Source: Mytilus edulis (lineage: Eukaryota; Mollusca; Bivalvia; Mytilida; Mytilidae). Taken from it: 64,000 nt of DNA. The DNA is taken from NCBI RefSeq assembly GCF_963676685.1, contig NC_092350.1:7491486-7555485 (forward strand), in the 5' to 3' direction. Position 1 is the first letter of the stretch. Every line of letters starts with the position of its first letter. Below, one piece after another: positions 1 through 13,900 of this stretch. A program made the translations under genes and the position numbers. The notes below the pieces were generated by a model that worked only from the letters and a program-made list of their open reading frames with translations, was not told the origin of the DNA and searched no databases.

Positions 1-253
1 GTTCCAGAATCCTTCGCAAACCACATGGAAATAATTTAATTTTGAACTGACATAATTCAGTTTTGTATTACCCAATACTTCTTATACCCTAGCCGGCCTC
101 TACCAACTGAGCCTAAAACCATGCAATTTTAATAGAATACAGTTATATCACTTCAGGATCAAGGGAAGCAGCATTTCCATTCCCCACCATGAGCTGTTCA
201 GACAAGCCTCAAGCGTTCGTTTTTGCCTTGGTTTATTGTCATCAACTTATTGT

Positions 254-741
254 GTGAGTTAATGGTCTAGTGGTTAAGACCGATGGCTACAGTGCTGAAG
301 GTCTCGAGTTCGATTCTCATTCGGGGTGCTAAAAATATCAGTACATCAGAAGGGTAATTTTCACCCTCACACACATCTCTGGTACCCAGACAGGAGTTTA
401 AACTAGAATGGGTACTTAGGGGGCCTCGGTTGGTCAAAGTTGTCCCCTACTTTGACCTGGAGATCAATCTTCTGATATCTCTCTGGTTTGTCTGTTTCCA
501 CTGAGTGGCCCGGTGGTTCTCTCCGAGTACTTCGGCTTCCTCCACCATAATAACAGACTTCCCGGTGTCCTACACACTCCCTTGGGCTGTGTTGGGTGGG
601 GATTGTTCTGGTGGTGGGATAATATTGTAAAGGACACATCTCCATTAATCCTTAGGGAGTGTACATTGATCCGCTGTACCCTTGCAGTCAATCAAGGGGT
701 GCGTCTAAATTGGCGGAATCTTGAGTACATACATACATACA
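254..741 (+). repeat. tRNA-derived SINE-like repeat
   Basis: A tRNA-like head at about 254-330 has an A-box-like TGGTCTAGTGG and a B-box-like GTTCGATTC spaced as in a tRNA promoter. It runs into a long unrelated body and ends in a short (TACA)n run at 725-741, the usual anatomy of a tRNA-derived SINE. The head has no clean cloverleaf or acceptor stem, so it is not a working tRNA gene. The family name is not known to me. Confidence 0.6.
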
Positions 742-2126
742 TTGTCCTGAGATGTTGTTGTGAGAAGTCTCAATTTATTATCATTTTCTTTATTTTTTGG
801 AAAAAATCATTGTGATTCGTAAAAATCAGTTGATTTTGTAATTGTCTTTGAAGAAAGTGTACATTTTATTGTCATGCACTAAAAATTACCAATAACTTCA
901 CAAGTCAAGAATTTTTACTGTATCTGTATCAATATAAATTCTGGGGACACATTCTTGTTTGCCTTAGTTTAAATAAACATGGTTTTTGGGATACGATTGC
1001 TTTTAAGCAATCTGTACACTTATAAATACATTGAATGATTGACTCAGGGCCATGCCCTCACATCAACCGTTTTATTCTAAACATCAAGAAACATCTCAGA
1101 TTCTTGAGATTGTCTTGCTTTAAATGGTTTAAAAAACAAAAGGATTAAATTTAAATAACTGTCCTTTAATGTTCTTCTCATAATCTTCATGTGTCGATAT
1201 TTTCCGTGACTTGTATGTGTACATTTGCATGTTTTAACAACAGGGAAAATCAGAATTAAGCAGTATTTATAATTAGTGTTTTTATAAATTTAGAAACACG
1301 TCAGAGGGAATTCCCCAGTTTTGATAACATGGGAGAGTTCTCTGAATTTCGATCGATAAATCTATTTCTGTCATATAAGAACTGAAGTGGAGTTTTCATA
1401 TGTCACCGTTATGAAACTGATATTTGATATTGTACTTCCAAAAAGAAATGGAGGTCGATAAAAGCCGTTTAATTAATATTTAATACATGTATATATCCTT
1501 GCTACAAACTGAGACTACTATTACACATAGTGTTATAGTAGTCTCAGCTACAAATCACAAGTCTGGGGTTTATTTATGTAATTATGCACATGCGAGTGTG
1601 TATAGTTTTTTTTTTCTTAAAGGGGTATCAGATTGAATGGTTGCTCTGGATTCCCCACTCCATTGATTGATTTGAAACTCACGAGATCCTTTCTATGTCT
1701 GTCTGCTATTGAGGGTTATTGTTGTTGCATAATTTTAAATCATATGCATAATTTAAATTAAAAGAAATTTAGTCCACAACGTAAAGGTGTAACTACATGT
1801 AGAACACCCCTTCAGCCAAAATGGAGTCTTCCATATTATTGCTTCGAGTTGTCTCCCTTCCGTAAGTTACTTTCTTCAAACGACGATACGTCGAGATAAA
1901 TTAACTCGTTCTGTCGATAGACGTCATATTATATTAAAACCAATCGTAATTTAAACAGAGGAATGTGCACAGAAAGGAGTCATGCCACTGACCCAAAGGA
2001 AATTAAATATTTAAAGAGTTACGAATAGGGGTTCCACCTAGAATTCATGTAGGAAAATAGGTGATAAGGTACGAAGTGAAATACCTTCTCTCACTCGCAG
2101 TGACTGCTGTGGAAGTCAACTTGGAA
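742..2126. other. Intergenic stretch, no gene seen
   Basis: No coding exon is supported here. It holds a hairpin at 1509-1547 (13-bp arms CTGAGACTACTAT / ATAGTAGTCTCAG) and an ATG at 1821 followed by 13 codons and a GTAAGT. That ATG cannot be joined in frame to the first recognised exon of the downstream GEF gene. The rest looks like decayed repeat. Confidence 0.5.
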
Positions 2127-2131
2127 TTAAT

Positions 2132-2908
2132 CAGTCAGGGGACTTACTGAAATAAGTGATTTTTAAATCACTTATTTGAGTAGCAAATTTGAGGTTTTGT
2201 CACAAATTGGGATTTTGTAGTTTTAAAAAAAAATTGAAACACATAGGTTTAAATAACATCTTTTAATTAGTAAAATGAAAAAATATGAACTTTTTGCTTC
2301 TTTTAAGTAGCAAGGTTTATGCTTTTGATGCTATCATTTACCCGAAAATTCTATTTTAGTTGAAAAAATGCTATAGTAATGGCTTTACATAATGAACTGA
2401 TACTTTTTTAAAAGATTTTTCACAGCAGTGGGAGTATTTTTCCTGTGAAGTTTAAGGTTTCATCTTTCAGATTATGTAATAAAATTCTACTGTTCGCGAT
2501 AAAAATTTCACTGTTCCGGGGTGTTGAGATTAGTGGGGGTTATTAAAAGAATGATACTTAAAGAAGTGATTTTTGGGAAGGAAATTGAGGTCTGATACTT
2601 AAACAAGTGATTTTTATGTCATTATCCTAGATTCAGTACAAGGTCATCACCTGAAATGACCTGGTCATCCTAGACAACACAGATGTTGGTTCTGATAAGT
2701 TTAGAAACATAATTAGTCCCTGGATCATTAGTATTCTATATTTAAAGCTACACTAATATTAAATCACTTCTTCTAGTGATTAATTTGTACTACTTAAATA
2801 GGTGATTATTAAAGAAAGACAACTCTAACTTCCAACCTTTATGGAAATAATGTTACTTGAATCAGTGATTTAGAAAATCCTTTGTTTATTAAGTAAGTCC
2901 CCTGACTG
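2132..2908. mobile_element. Non-autonomous TIR DNA transposon (MITE-like)
   Basis: The element is bounded by perfect 17-bp inverted repeats (CAGTCAGGGGACTTACT at 2132-2148 and its complement at 2892-2908) and flanked by a 5-bp direct repeat TTAAT (2127-2131 and 2909-2913), read as a target-site duplication. It is 777 bp long and has no transposase ORF. The interior repeats AAGTGATTT in both orientations (about 2154, 2166, 2574, 2605, 2761), often preceded by ACTTAAA; these may be subterminal transposase-binding sites. The superfamily is unassigned. Confidence 0.75.
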
Positions 2909-2984
2909 TTAATAGTACAAAAATAAAAGACAATAAGTACATTGTTCATACACTTGTATCGAGGATTGGCTATTTTTGTTGCAG

Positions 2985-4015
2985 AAAGCTCGACATAGGG
3001 ATAGTGATCCGGCGGCGGCGTTAGCTAACTTCTTAAAAGGTTTATATTTTAGAAGGTGAAAGACCTGGATGCTTCATACTTTGTATATAGATGCCTCATG
3101 TTACGAAGTTTCCGTCAGTCACATGTCCAATATCCTTGACCTCATTTTCATGGTTTAGTGACCACTTGAAAAAAAAGTTCAAAATTTTTGTAATGTTGAA
3201 TTCTCTCTTATTATAAGTAATAGGATAACTATATTTGGTATGTGCGTACCTTGCAAGGTCCTCATGCCCGTCAGACAGTTTTCACTTGACCTCGACCTCA
3301 TTTCATGGATCAGTGAACAAGGTTAAGTTTTGGTGGTCAAGTCCATATCTCAGATACTATAAGTAATAGGGCTAGTATATTTGGTGTATGGAAGGACTGG
3401 AAGGTGTACATGTCCAACTGGCAGGTGTCATCTGACCTTGACCTCATTTTCATGGTTCAGTGATTATAGTTAAGTTTTTGTGTTTTGGTCTGTTTTTCTC
3501 ATACTTTATGCAATAGGTCTACTATATTTGTTGTATGAAATGGTTGTAAGGTGTACATGTCTAGCGGACAGATGTCATCTGACCTTGACCTCATTTTCAT
3601 GGTTCAGTGGTCAAAGTTAAGTTTTTAAGTTTTGGTCTTTTTATCTAATATTATATGCCAAAGGTCAACGATATTTGGTGTATGGAAATATATTATGATC
3701 TATATGTCAGTCCCGCAGGTTTTATTTGACCATGACTTCAATTGCACGGTTCATTGCACAGTGTTAAGTTTTTGTGTTTTGGTCTATTTTCTTAAACTAT
3801 AAGTAATAGGTCAACTATATTTGTTGTATGGAAGCTTTGTTAGCTGTACATGTCTGTCTGGCATGGTTCATCTGACCTTGACCTCATTTTCATGGTTCGT
3901 TGGTCTTTGTTTAGCTATCTTGGTTAATGTTAAGTTTATGTGACAGTTGTAATCAAGCTTTATACTTAGGACTATCAACATAATATCAAGAAGGCGAGAC
4001 ATTTCAGTGTGTGCA
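2985..4015 (+). repeat. Tandem repeat of about 147 bp inside a bivalve interspersed repeat
   Basis: The phrase GACCTCATTTTCATGGTT recurs in diverged form at about 3134, 3290, 3433, 3580, 3728 and 3873, a period of about 145-155 bp. Each unit also carries a TTAAGTTTT stretch, a 'TAATAGG...CTATATTTGGTGTATGGAA' stretch and a TGTACATGTC stretch. The array starts after 'AGCTCGACATAGGGATAGTG' and ends near 'GGCGAGACATTTCAG', context I associate with a common mussel repeat. No coding potential was seen. Confidence 0.65.
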
Positions 4016-4767
4016 CTCTTGTTAAAGTTGAAAAACTATTCAGATTAAGTCAATTACATTTTCCGAGTATTTTACATGTGCAGTTGAATTATTTTTTTAA
4101 ATAATACTAATACATGTATCAATGAAAACAATGGCAATTGTATCCCTCAGAGCAATCTGCTCTTTGATTGTTTATTTTATTTGACATTTTGTAAATAAGA
4201 AATAGTTTAGGTCTAATTTGTATATATATCTAAGCATTTGAACAGACTTAATGACATAGGCTCCAAAATGACAAACATCAAACAGTTAAAGCAAGGAAAA
4301 ATAATGTCCTGATTTATTAAATTTTATAGTCGGAGATCATTCTGGATTGGAAAATATTTAATTAAACTTTGACTTTGTAGGTAGCTGGTGATGCCTGGGA
4401 TCTGAACAATGTTGACAACGAGGAGTAGATTCAAAGGTTAACTATAGAATTTAGAAAATAACCTTATTTGGTTCCTCCTATAAAAAAACTTGCAAAATGT
4501 AAAATCACAAATATACTGAACTCCAAGGAAAATTCAAAAAGGAAGTCAGGAAGTAGCATTAATTTTGGCAGCTAGTGGCTCTTAGCATTATTATTTCAAC
4601 ATGATTTTTGTCATTTTATTGTCATTTTTTTATATTATAGACCATGTATATACATAGTGATTCTAAATTTTTACGATCATCATGATTGATTTATTGAGAT
4701 ATACATTTATGTTGCATTGTCATCGTTAGTTGTTGCGTAATGGACATTTAATTACTTGCAAAAAAAA
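4016..4767. other. No gene seen
   Basis: AT-rich sequence without convincing exons or strong repeats. The upstream coding exon of the GEF gene that begins at 4951 should lie here or further 5', but no in-frame ATG exon could be picked by eye. Confidence 0.4.
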
Positions 4768-4912
4768 ATATACATGGTATGATTGTCAATGAGACAACTC
4801 TCCTCCAAAGACCAAATAATGTAGTAGTAAGCGTATATAGATCACAGTTCTGCCTTCAACAATGAACAAACCCATACATCACAAGGTATAAAAGGCCCGA
4901 AAGATTGACAAA
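4768..4912. repeat. Bivalve 'GTATGATTGNCAATGAGACAAC' repeat copy
   Basis: Contains 'GGTATGATTGTCAATGAGAC...CTGCCTTCAACAATGAACAAACCCATACATCA...AAAGGCCCGAAA'. Further copies or fragments in this window are at 6166-6290, 6782-6835, 18180-18205, 22125-22206, 34640-34762, 42667-42815 and 63592-63660, in either orientation. The copy reaches to just before the splice acceptor of the first recognised GEF exon, so the ATG at 4905 falls in repeat sequence. Confidence 0.65.
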
Positions 4913-4950
4913 TGTAAAACATTTATTGCAAAGTCTTTTGTTTGTGACAG

Positions 4951-7900
4951 TGTTGAATGAGATAGCCCAGCAGAACAAGGAACAGATTGATACAGTCACA
5001 GAAGAAAAAAGAGAGAAAAGGAGAAAGAAAGTCATTAGAGAATTGTTTGAAACAGAAAAGACTTATCTGAACCATCTAGAATTAGTGAACAAGGTAAATG
5101 TATAGAGTTAATATAATGGTAAAGCTAGAATTACTGTAACTTCTAAATATAAAAGTTTTAGCACTGCACACACACTTGATACAGATCTTGCTTTTGTCAA
5201 TGCTATTCCATTCCATTAAAACAAGCTAAAACATTCAATTTTAATAAATACAATAGTAATTATGGTAAAGACACAATCTATAGATAATTCTAACATGTCT
5301 AATAAAACTGAGAATGGAAATGGGGAATGTGTCAAAGAGACATGATTGAATTAAATATTTTCAAAACTACTAAAATGATAAAACAAGGGAAATATCTTTA
5401 TTTATTATATACTTAGTAGTAAATACAGATAAATTGTATGTGTAATAAATCATTGGCAAGCGTGCTGTATCAGCCACCCGTGATGATATCGATATCAGCA
5501 CGGTTGCAAAGGCTTTATCACACCTTTAATCTGTATGACGTCACGTCATCGATTGTAGTCATTGTTGCAAAGGCTTTATCAAACCCCTCATCTGTATGAC
5601 GTCATGTCAAACCTATAATCTGTATGACGTCATTTCAAACCTCCTTATCTATATTACGTCATGTCACATAAAAAAATCTACTTTTAAGTATGTCAAGTAT
5701 ATATATATAATAAAGTGTATTTGATATGGCTTTTCCAATATCACACACCGTATCAACCCTCAACCAATATAATCCCTTGAGCAGAGCTCTTGGGATTATA
5801 TTGGTGTCTCGGGTTGATACGGATGTGATATTGAAAAAGCCATATGATATTCTCTATATATAAGTATGATTATTTCTGGATGCTTGAAATACATGCTAAA
5901 CCTTATACTTAGGTAACAACTGTTAAAGTGTCCAATCCAACATTCTTCAGCAGTAAATAATTTGGCTGAAAACCCATGCTGATTTTATTAAAGACGCCAT
6001 ATATGTCTGCTTCATATAACATGTATAAATCTTTATATGTTAAAATTTAAGGGAGCAATTCTAAACAACACAGCATCAATGAATAAATCTATTGGTCATG
6101 AAATAATATTCTGCAGATATATTTCTTTTATTTTTTCTGTATTAAAGTTCTATACAATATAAATATAAGAAGATGTGGTATGATTACCAATGACACAACT
6201 CTCTACCAGAGACAAAAAGACAGAAGTTCACAACTATAGGTCACTGCATTCAATGCCCAAAATTTACAAGAAAGATTAAATGGAGAGGGGTGAATGCCAA
6301 GAGAAATATTTAAAAACTATTTGAATTGTTGTTTGAATTTTCTGCTAGTGACTGTGTTCTTTTGCAATATATATTTATTTTTCATAAAGTTATTTTTTGT
6401 TTCAGTATTTTGATTTTCCACTGAGGTTTAACTGTTTAATCCCAGACAACATCCACAGTAAAATCTTTGGTAATATAGAACAGATATGGGAGGTCAACAA
6501 GACACTTCAGGAATATATGGAACACACCACTATAGGCCAGGCCTTTCACTATCTGGGACCATTTCTAAAGTTATACTCATCATATGCTAACAACCATGAA
6601 ACTGCTTTAGCAGCCTTGCAGGTAAGTTCTCAGACCATTATCATTATCAATAATATTAGGCATACTCATTATTGAAAGGAAAAGGGGGAAAAAGTAGGCG
6701 CCTATACACTGTTTTTTCTCATTGTTAAAGGTTGTACAGTTGCCTATTAAATTGCCTACATTCATTTTATTTGAACTTAAGTAGATAGTTGTCTCATTGG
6801 CAATCATACAACATCTCCTTATTTTTATATGGAAGCCTTATATGTATAAAACTGACAGAAACTCTAAAAAAAATAAAATTTCATCTTGCTACAGTTTTAG
6901 GGTAAAGTCTTTTTAAATAAAATACTACTGATATAATTTTAAAGATTAACTTCCATCTCAAGAAGAAGGAAAACTTATTGTGTATCATGTTCATTCCTTT
7001 ATTGATGAAAATTTAAATAGGAATGGTTACAGAAAAGCACCGAATTTAAAGATTTTATCCAGACTCAAGAGGAACGGTCAGATTTAAACGGTCTGAAACT
7101 AAATGCTTTACTGATTACTCCTGTACAGAGAATACCAAGGTATGGTTAAATAATGAGGGTATGATTAAATAACGAGGGCATGGTTAAATAACGAGGGTTC
7201 TCACAAACCAAATCAGAGGTACTCAATTTTATTACACCACAATATATAATAAGACATAGAAACAAATATATTTCAAAGAACAGGATAAAGAATTGATCTA
7301 GCAGTCACATCAAAATTGTTAGTATATTTAAGCAAATAATAAACAAGCCATTAGCAATAAATAAATATAATAAAGCCAAACAAATTGAATACACATTTGA
7401 GCTAGGCACCAAGCAAACAGCGGCCAAAAAACAAACAACTGTGCTGAACAATGAATTTTAAGTAAATAATTAAATAACTAAAATAAGAATCAATGTCTCA
7501 TATGAAAAGAAAAGCACTCCACATGATGCTAAAAAGGCCTGGGTGGAACACTGTATTCTTCCCTGATTGAACCTCTAATGTAATTCTATTATTATTATTC
7601 CTCAGATATAGACTGTTACTAGAAGACCTATTACAGTGTACAACAGAAGAACATCATGATTATGAACAGATAAAAGGTAAAAATAGGATAATTAGATTTA
7701 AGTCCATTAACTTAACAAAATATATGATGAAAAAAACTTTTGAGTATTCATAATTAAATCCTTCAAAAACACATCCATACAGAATTACCTTAATGGTGTT
7801 AAAAAATTTAAAACTAGAAAGCATCTCACAAATTAGAACTAGTGCTCATGAACTAGCACTACCACTTCTTCTTTTTTATATCGCTATTGAGCAGGGTCAT

Positions 7901-10900
7901 TATTAAAAATGTTAAAAGATTGACAAAGATAAAACAATTTCTTTTAAATTTTCCAATGGAATGTCCAGCATCCGAGAAAAAAAAACCAATTTAGGTTCTG
8001 CTTTAAAATATGTACATATTAATTTAAAAGAATCTAGATATAGAAAACAGATTTATTTGGCTTTTTTCATGTGAACAAACAAATATATTCAACACTGTGG
8101 TTTTGATTTGTTATAAATGTTAACAATAAGAAAACACTGATAAATTTAATTCCAAATGATCGTTATCATTTTTTTTTCTTTCTTATATGTATTTGTGATC
8201 ATTATATGCAACATGCCCTTAAAAATGGATAATATTTGCCAAATTAGAGTTTTGACCCCTAAATTCACAGTCCACTCAACATAAAAAGTGATAGTGCAAT
8301 TGGGGCATACGTGTACTATGGACACATTCTTGTTTCTTAATATTTTGATTTATGTACCTTGAAACTATTTCTAGAATCAGCCCAGCAGGTAGGAGAAATA
8401 GCCAGTCATATAAATGAACATATAAAACAACATGAGAACTTCCAGAAAATGTTGAGTATTCAGAAGTGTTTTGACAGCTCAGCACCTAAAATACTGGCTC
8501 CAGGCAGAGAGTTTCTTAGGGAGGGAGTACTGAAAAAGGTAAATAACTTAGGTGTCAGAACTTACATAGATTTATTTTGCAACATATCATTGAATACTGT
8601 GGATTCATTTATTTTCGTGGATTGAGGAAAATATTGTTGAAATTATATTTCATGGTTTTGCCATTCTCTGTATACAAAGTGAATAGAAATTTTGAAATTT
8701 GTTGAACATTTGAATTCATGTTTCACCTGTATTCACAAAATCCACAAAAAATGGTAGCCAACATTAATGACGGCACACTTGGTCTTCTGTTTAGCATCAC
8801 TCTATTTTCAATATGTAGACTGATACTCTCAAAGTCAGTTGTTTCCTTCAAACCAGTGCTCATACTACTGTGAGACTAGGGCAAAGAATTTGCTATTCTA
8901 CTCTTAACTTTGCTTTTTCTAGTCACCAACTTCTCCCTATGACTCCAAAAGTAGTGTGAGCCCAGCTTATCCAACCATTCTAAAACTAGATATCCAATAA
9001 ATTATTATCAAATATATGCTTATACATTTTAATTGGAGATGATTTCCACATTATGCTTTTTCAAGAATTGTTTAGGTTTATGAAATAAATAACTAAATAA
9101 AATTTCACTGAAACCGACTCTTGAATATTTCATTATATTTAAGTTAAGATAATCTTTTTGAAGACATTTCCTTTAACACCCTCATATACTGTTTTCTAGC
9201 CATTAAACTAAAAACTACTTGACTTAATATATGTCTTTGTTCAATTGTTGACAGGTTTCAAGGAAAGGTGGGAAGTCACATGACAGGATGTTCTTCCTTT
9301 TTTCTGACATGATGCTTTATGGGAAAGCTAAGTTTTTAGACAGTGGTAACAATACCTACTCATGTTGTTGTGTACTACCATTAAAACACTGCCAGGTAGA
9401 GAGGATGTTTGGACAGAGTAAGAATGGTAATACTAGCCTGACAGAAACTGGAGGCATGTTTTCTGTGAGTATAACTAACTACTACAAACTTCTATAAAAG
9501 ATAATTGTACACCAAAAAAAAATCAGGACTGTTTTTAGCAACTCTTTATGTTTTAATCTTAAAAAGATATTTCTTATTAGGCGTTCCTTTTCTTATTGTA
9601 TGCAGGAAACCTTAAAATAATGAAACTTTATAAATTGAATGTCTTATATTTTCACTGACACATCAGTTTACCTTATAGATTTGACAGAATTGTTTCTTAA
9701 TTGCAGATCGCATGTAAAGATGAGAGTTTACTGTTGTTGTCACATGACCCAGAAAATGTCCAGCAATGGGTGGAGACTCTGGAGGCTGCTATCAAGTAGG
9801 TTAAAAGGACTACAATGAATACAAAATAATAGGATATATATCAAAATAATTGGATATATATATATATATATATATATCCTACTCACTGGTTTGTCCTATT
9901 TCCAATGGAAATGAATTGGATGTCGGCTTCAGTGCCAAAAATGGTGTGACTCAAACGTTATTTTGAAGGCTATCACGTGAAATATCTCCAAATGAACTAT
10001 ACACTCTATTTTTTTTAACTTTATTTTTTTTCTCCTATAGATTTTCTATATCACAACATAAAACGATGCATAAAATTCCAGTACAGAAAAGAAAAGAGAA
10101 GCTTTATTCATTATTAAATCATTCAAACTGGTAAATAAAAGAAACAATAAAATAATTTAGAATACAGACACATGGATTTAACAGCAACAGCAGAATAACA
10201 GTTCTTATTAACAAATCCTTCAGGCAAAAGAAAACGGAAATGAAAGACTTTATATTTACCTTTTTGCCTTATCAATAGTTTTACTATAAAGATTGAAGAT
10301 ATCCTTGAGCAATTTTGATATCAAGGTTAAACAGGACAACAATTGTTTTTATCATATTTAAGAATAAGACCATGCAGATGGACAAATTTCATTGGTACCG
10401 TTAGAAAATGCTATTTTATCTAATAATTAGAAAAAGATGTTGACAGAACAGATATAATTTTGTGTTTTGTAGAAAGTTGTGTAAAGACAGATCAACTCTA
10501 AGAAAACCCAGCAGCAACAAACTACCAATGAGGGGGAAATCACTATGGAGACAGAAAAAACAAGAAAAGATGGAGGACAAAAAGGTGAACTTTAGAAAGA
10601 TTAATATATATAAATTACCTACATTATATAAAAAACAAAATCACAAAAATACTGAACTCTGAAGAAAATTCAAAATGGAAATTTCCTAATCAGGCTTAAA
10701 TTAAAATATTGTTTGTTTGCAGTTTACCGACCGACCCTTGAAAATCCTCCCGACTGTGAAAATTTTATTGCTTTAAATTTGAAGAAAAATTTTTTAATAC
10801 TTCTATTGACACGATCCGGAACTTTGGGTCCTTTCCGCAAATGATTTAAAGTCTGGGTCAATTACGCATTTCAAGTTAATTTTTTCTTAGCTTCCCGTCA

Positions 10901-13900
10901 AGCGTTCATGTGACCATTTAATGATAAAGCACATGGAAATTGCTTACAGGTATCCATGAAGTCACGGAGGAGTACTTTACGCTGTCGTCTCGTGTCAATT
11001 ATTAGTAAACTGTTTATACAGATTCATGCACATGTAATGATGTGTGATGATATCATTGACGATGATGCAGCGGATATTCATAACTGACACGATAACCATT
11101 CTGTCTCAAACAAATCGGGTACAGAATCTGTGGAGCCTGACTTTATGGAACCAATTTCAGTGACAGTGGTTAAATAATTCGACAGCAGCTTGAAGTATGG
11201 TATAATTTCTACAAATCGTTGTGAAGACGACAAAGATGAAACCACTCCTCCGTGACTTAAATCTTCATGGATATCTGTAAACACGCCTGTACGGAGGAAG
11301 GGCTCATTTGAAATGTTAATGGATATAGATCATGCCAAATCAATAAGAAGCAACCATAACTACACAAAGATGTAGAGAAAATGAATGGTTAGCTTGAAAA
11401 ATAAATATACTCTCTCTATATTAAATCTATCTTCGATTGCAATGAGTATGCTCGTTTAGGATAAGGGGGGCTTCCCCACTCATTGCAATTATTCTCTTTC
11501 ATACAATATTAAATATACCCAAACTGTGTGGCCTGTGTGAATTCAATTAAAACATGTCCTTAGGAGCTATGCTGCCAATTTTTTTTATACATTAAAAACA
11601 TTTCAGTACAGACCATTTACTTTTAATGGGGTGCTATGGATTTCACCCCAAACTTTAGACTTTAGACTTTGGTTTTGGCAAAAATACAACCTTATCACAT
11701 ATAATTAAATATTGTTAGAAATATGAAAACAGTCGATTGTGACTGTCTTAATACTTTTTTTCAATTGAGGAAGATTCAATGGTTATTTTTGTTTTTATTA
11801 AAAATACACACTTTAATACATTGTCTTATAAATCTTTAATATCTACATTTTTCTGATGAAAATACTCTACTCATGAAAACATTCTAGTCAAGAAGCATAC
11901 ATGTCTGAATATATTTCTTTAAAACAGTTCTAGTCATAATGACATTCCTTAATTGTTTATAAGTGTTCCAGTATTTAATAATTATACCATATTTTATGCC
12001 ATAAATTGGATAATGACACTATGTTAAAGTTTCAGTTTTGGTTAAAAAGTTTTTTATCTGAAAATGTCTGCAAGATGTTGATTTTCAGCATGTCCAGTGT
12101 TTGTTGTTTTAAAAGGTTTTTTTCTTCACAAGAAACTTGGTTTAGTGTAACTGCTTGTTTAAACTGTATTTTGGCTGATAAAATAAAATATGTTTCCTAC
12201 CTACCGACCCTTCAGTCTTGAAGGTACAGTCGGAAAACTGCAAACAAACATATTTTTAAGGTTGGCCTCAAATGGCAAATTAAATGATAAAACACATCAA
12301 ACGAATGGACAACAACTAAAAGTTAGTTGAGGATGTATAGATTTCAAGAAAAACGTTTTTTTGACCCCTCGGTCATGGGACTGACAAAGCAAGATTATTT
12401 GTCAGTCCTACAAAATTTTAGCCAGTCCTAAATAATCTGTCAATTTTATCCTGAAATAAAAATAATAACATATGCATAGCAATATAATATTCCCCATGGA
12501 AAGTAACAAAAAGTTCGTGTGCAATAAATTCTGCAATAAATTCTAATATTGCACTAGTGCAATCAGGGTTTCCCCTGGGTCAATTATTTTTTCGCCACCT
12601 CTTTCGTCAGAACAATATATTTTTCGCCACTTTATTATTTTTTTTTTGCCAAGTAACATAAATATATTTTTCCTGTTGTGCCCTTTTGTACTAAGAAGTA
12701 ATTTTTACAACAAAACAAAAGCTTTTATCACATGAAATTGATCCCTCATTTCATGTGTAGTCATTACATTGAAGGGTTACTCTCATTCGAGGGGTTGTTC
12801 CCAGCCTTTTGGATAGATTTTTTCATAAGTTATAACAACAGTTTTCTTTTCTTGACCATCGTAAATGAAAAAGTTGAGACGTACAACTATGCTTGAAACA
12901 CGTGCATGTGTCACTCAAACGACTTTATTAAAATCAAAGGATAAAAGAATTAAAGTTTTAAATCGGAGATTTTTCTTGCTTTTGAACAATTTTCGTCACA
13001 ACAACAGCTTTCTTTTCAAAACTATCTGTAAAGGGAGAGATGTCAAAAGTTTGCTTCAAACACGTGCGTCGCAAAGATGTAAATAAATTCTGTATGTGAC
13101 ATTTATAGCGGAAGCCATTTGACCATATCATTTTGTGAAACAATTCAATCAACACCTTTATTAATTAGTCCTTTGTTGTCGATAGCCAAAAAATGCAATC
13201 AGCTGATTATTGATTTTCTGTCTAAATCTTAATGAGGTCAAGGTTAATTCCGAGTATTGTCTGATCGGGTAAAGTCCGAGAAACTCGAAAAAAAGTAAAT
13301 AAACAAGATGGAGGAAAATAAATCGGTTTATATATTTCTTTCGCAAATGACGAATTTTTATCGCCACAATTATTATTTTTTCGCAAATTGCGAAAATGGC
13401 GACCGCCAGCGGAAACCCTGAGTGCAATAAATCTTCAAAATTCATGATGTCATCAATGACAAAATCTTAGTTTAAATCAATTTTTACTTTCAAATATATT
13501 GCTATACAATAAAAGGGATATTGCAATATAATATTTCCCACAGAAAGAAACCAAAAGTTAGCGTGAAATAAATTCCAATATTGCACTAGTGCAATAAATC
13601 TTCAAAAATCCATGACGTCATCAACGTCAAAATCTAGTTTAAACCAATTTTTACTTTTAAATATTATATTGCTATACAATAAAAGGGTTATTGCATGAAT
13701 ATTTGGGAATATTGTCCCTCGTAGAACATATATTGCACTCGCAAGCTCGTGCAATATAAGATTCTACTCGGGACAATATTCCCCAATATTCATGCAATAA
13801 CCCTATATTATTGTATAGCAATATAATATTTCCAACAGAAAGTAACCAAAAGTAAGCGTGCAATCAATTCTATTATTATACCTTTCATATATTTTAAACA

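Noticed and set aside
254-330. Functional tRNA gene
   Set aside because: A- and B-box-like motifs are present, but no acceptor stem closes and a SINE body follows.
1821-1865. ATG plus GTAAGT at 1821-1865 as the missing first GEF exon
   Set aside because: It leaves two bases over while the 4951 exon needs one, so the join runs into a stop; its GAGTTGTCTCCCTT text is also common repeat sequence.
4905-4950. ATG at 4905 as start of the GEF protein
   Set aside because: It lies in an interspersed repeat, and a good acceptor (TTTGTGACAG) ends at 4950 right before the conserved coding sequence, so the codons before 4951 are probably intronic.
12865-13445. Short frames on both strands at 12.9-13.4 kb
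   Set aside because: They lie inside the non-coding hAT MITE; one extends past its end into the host repeat.
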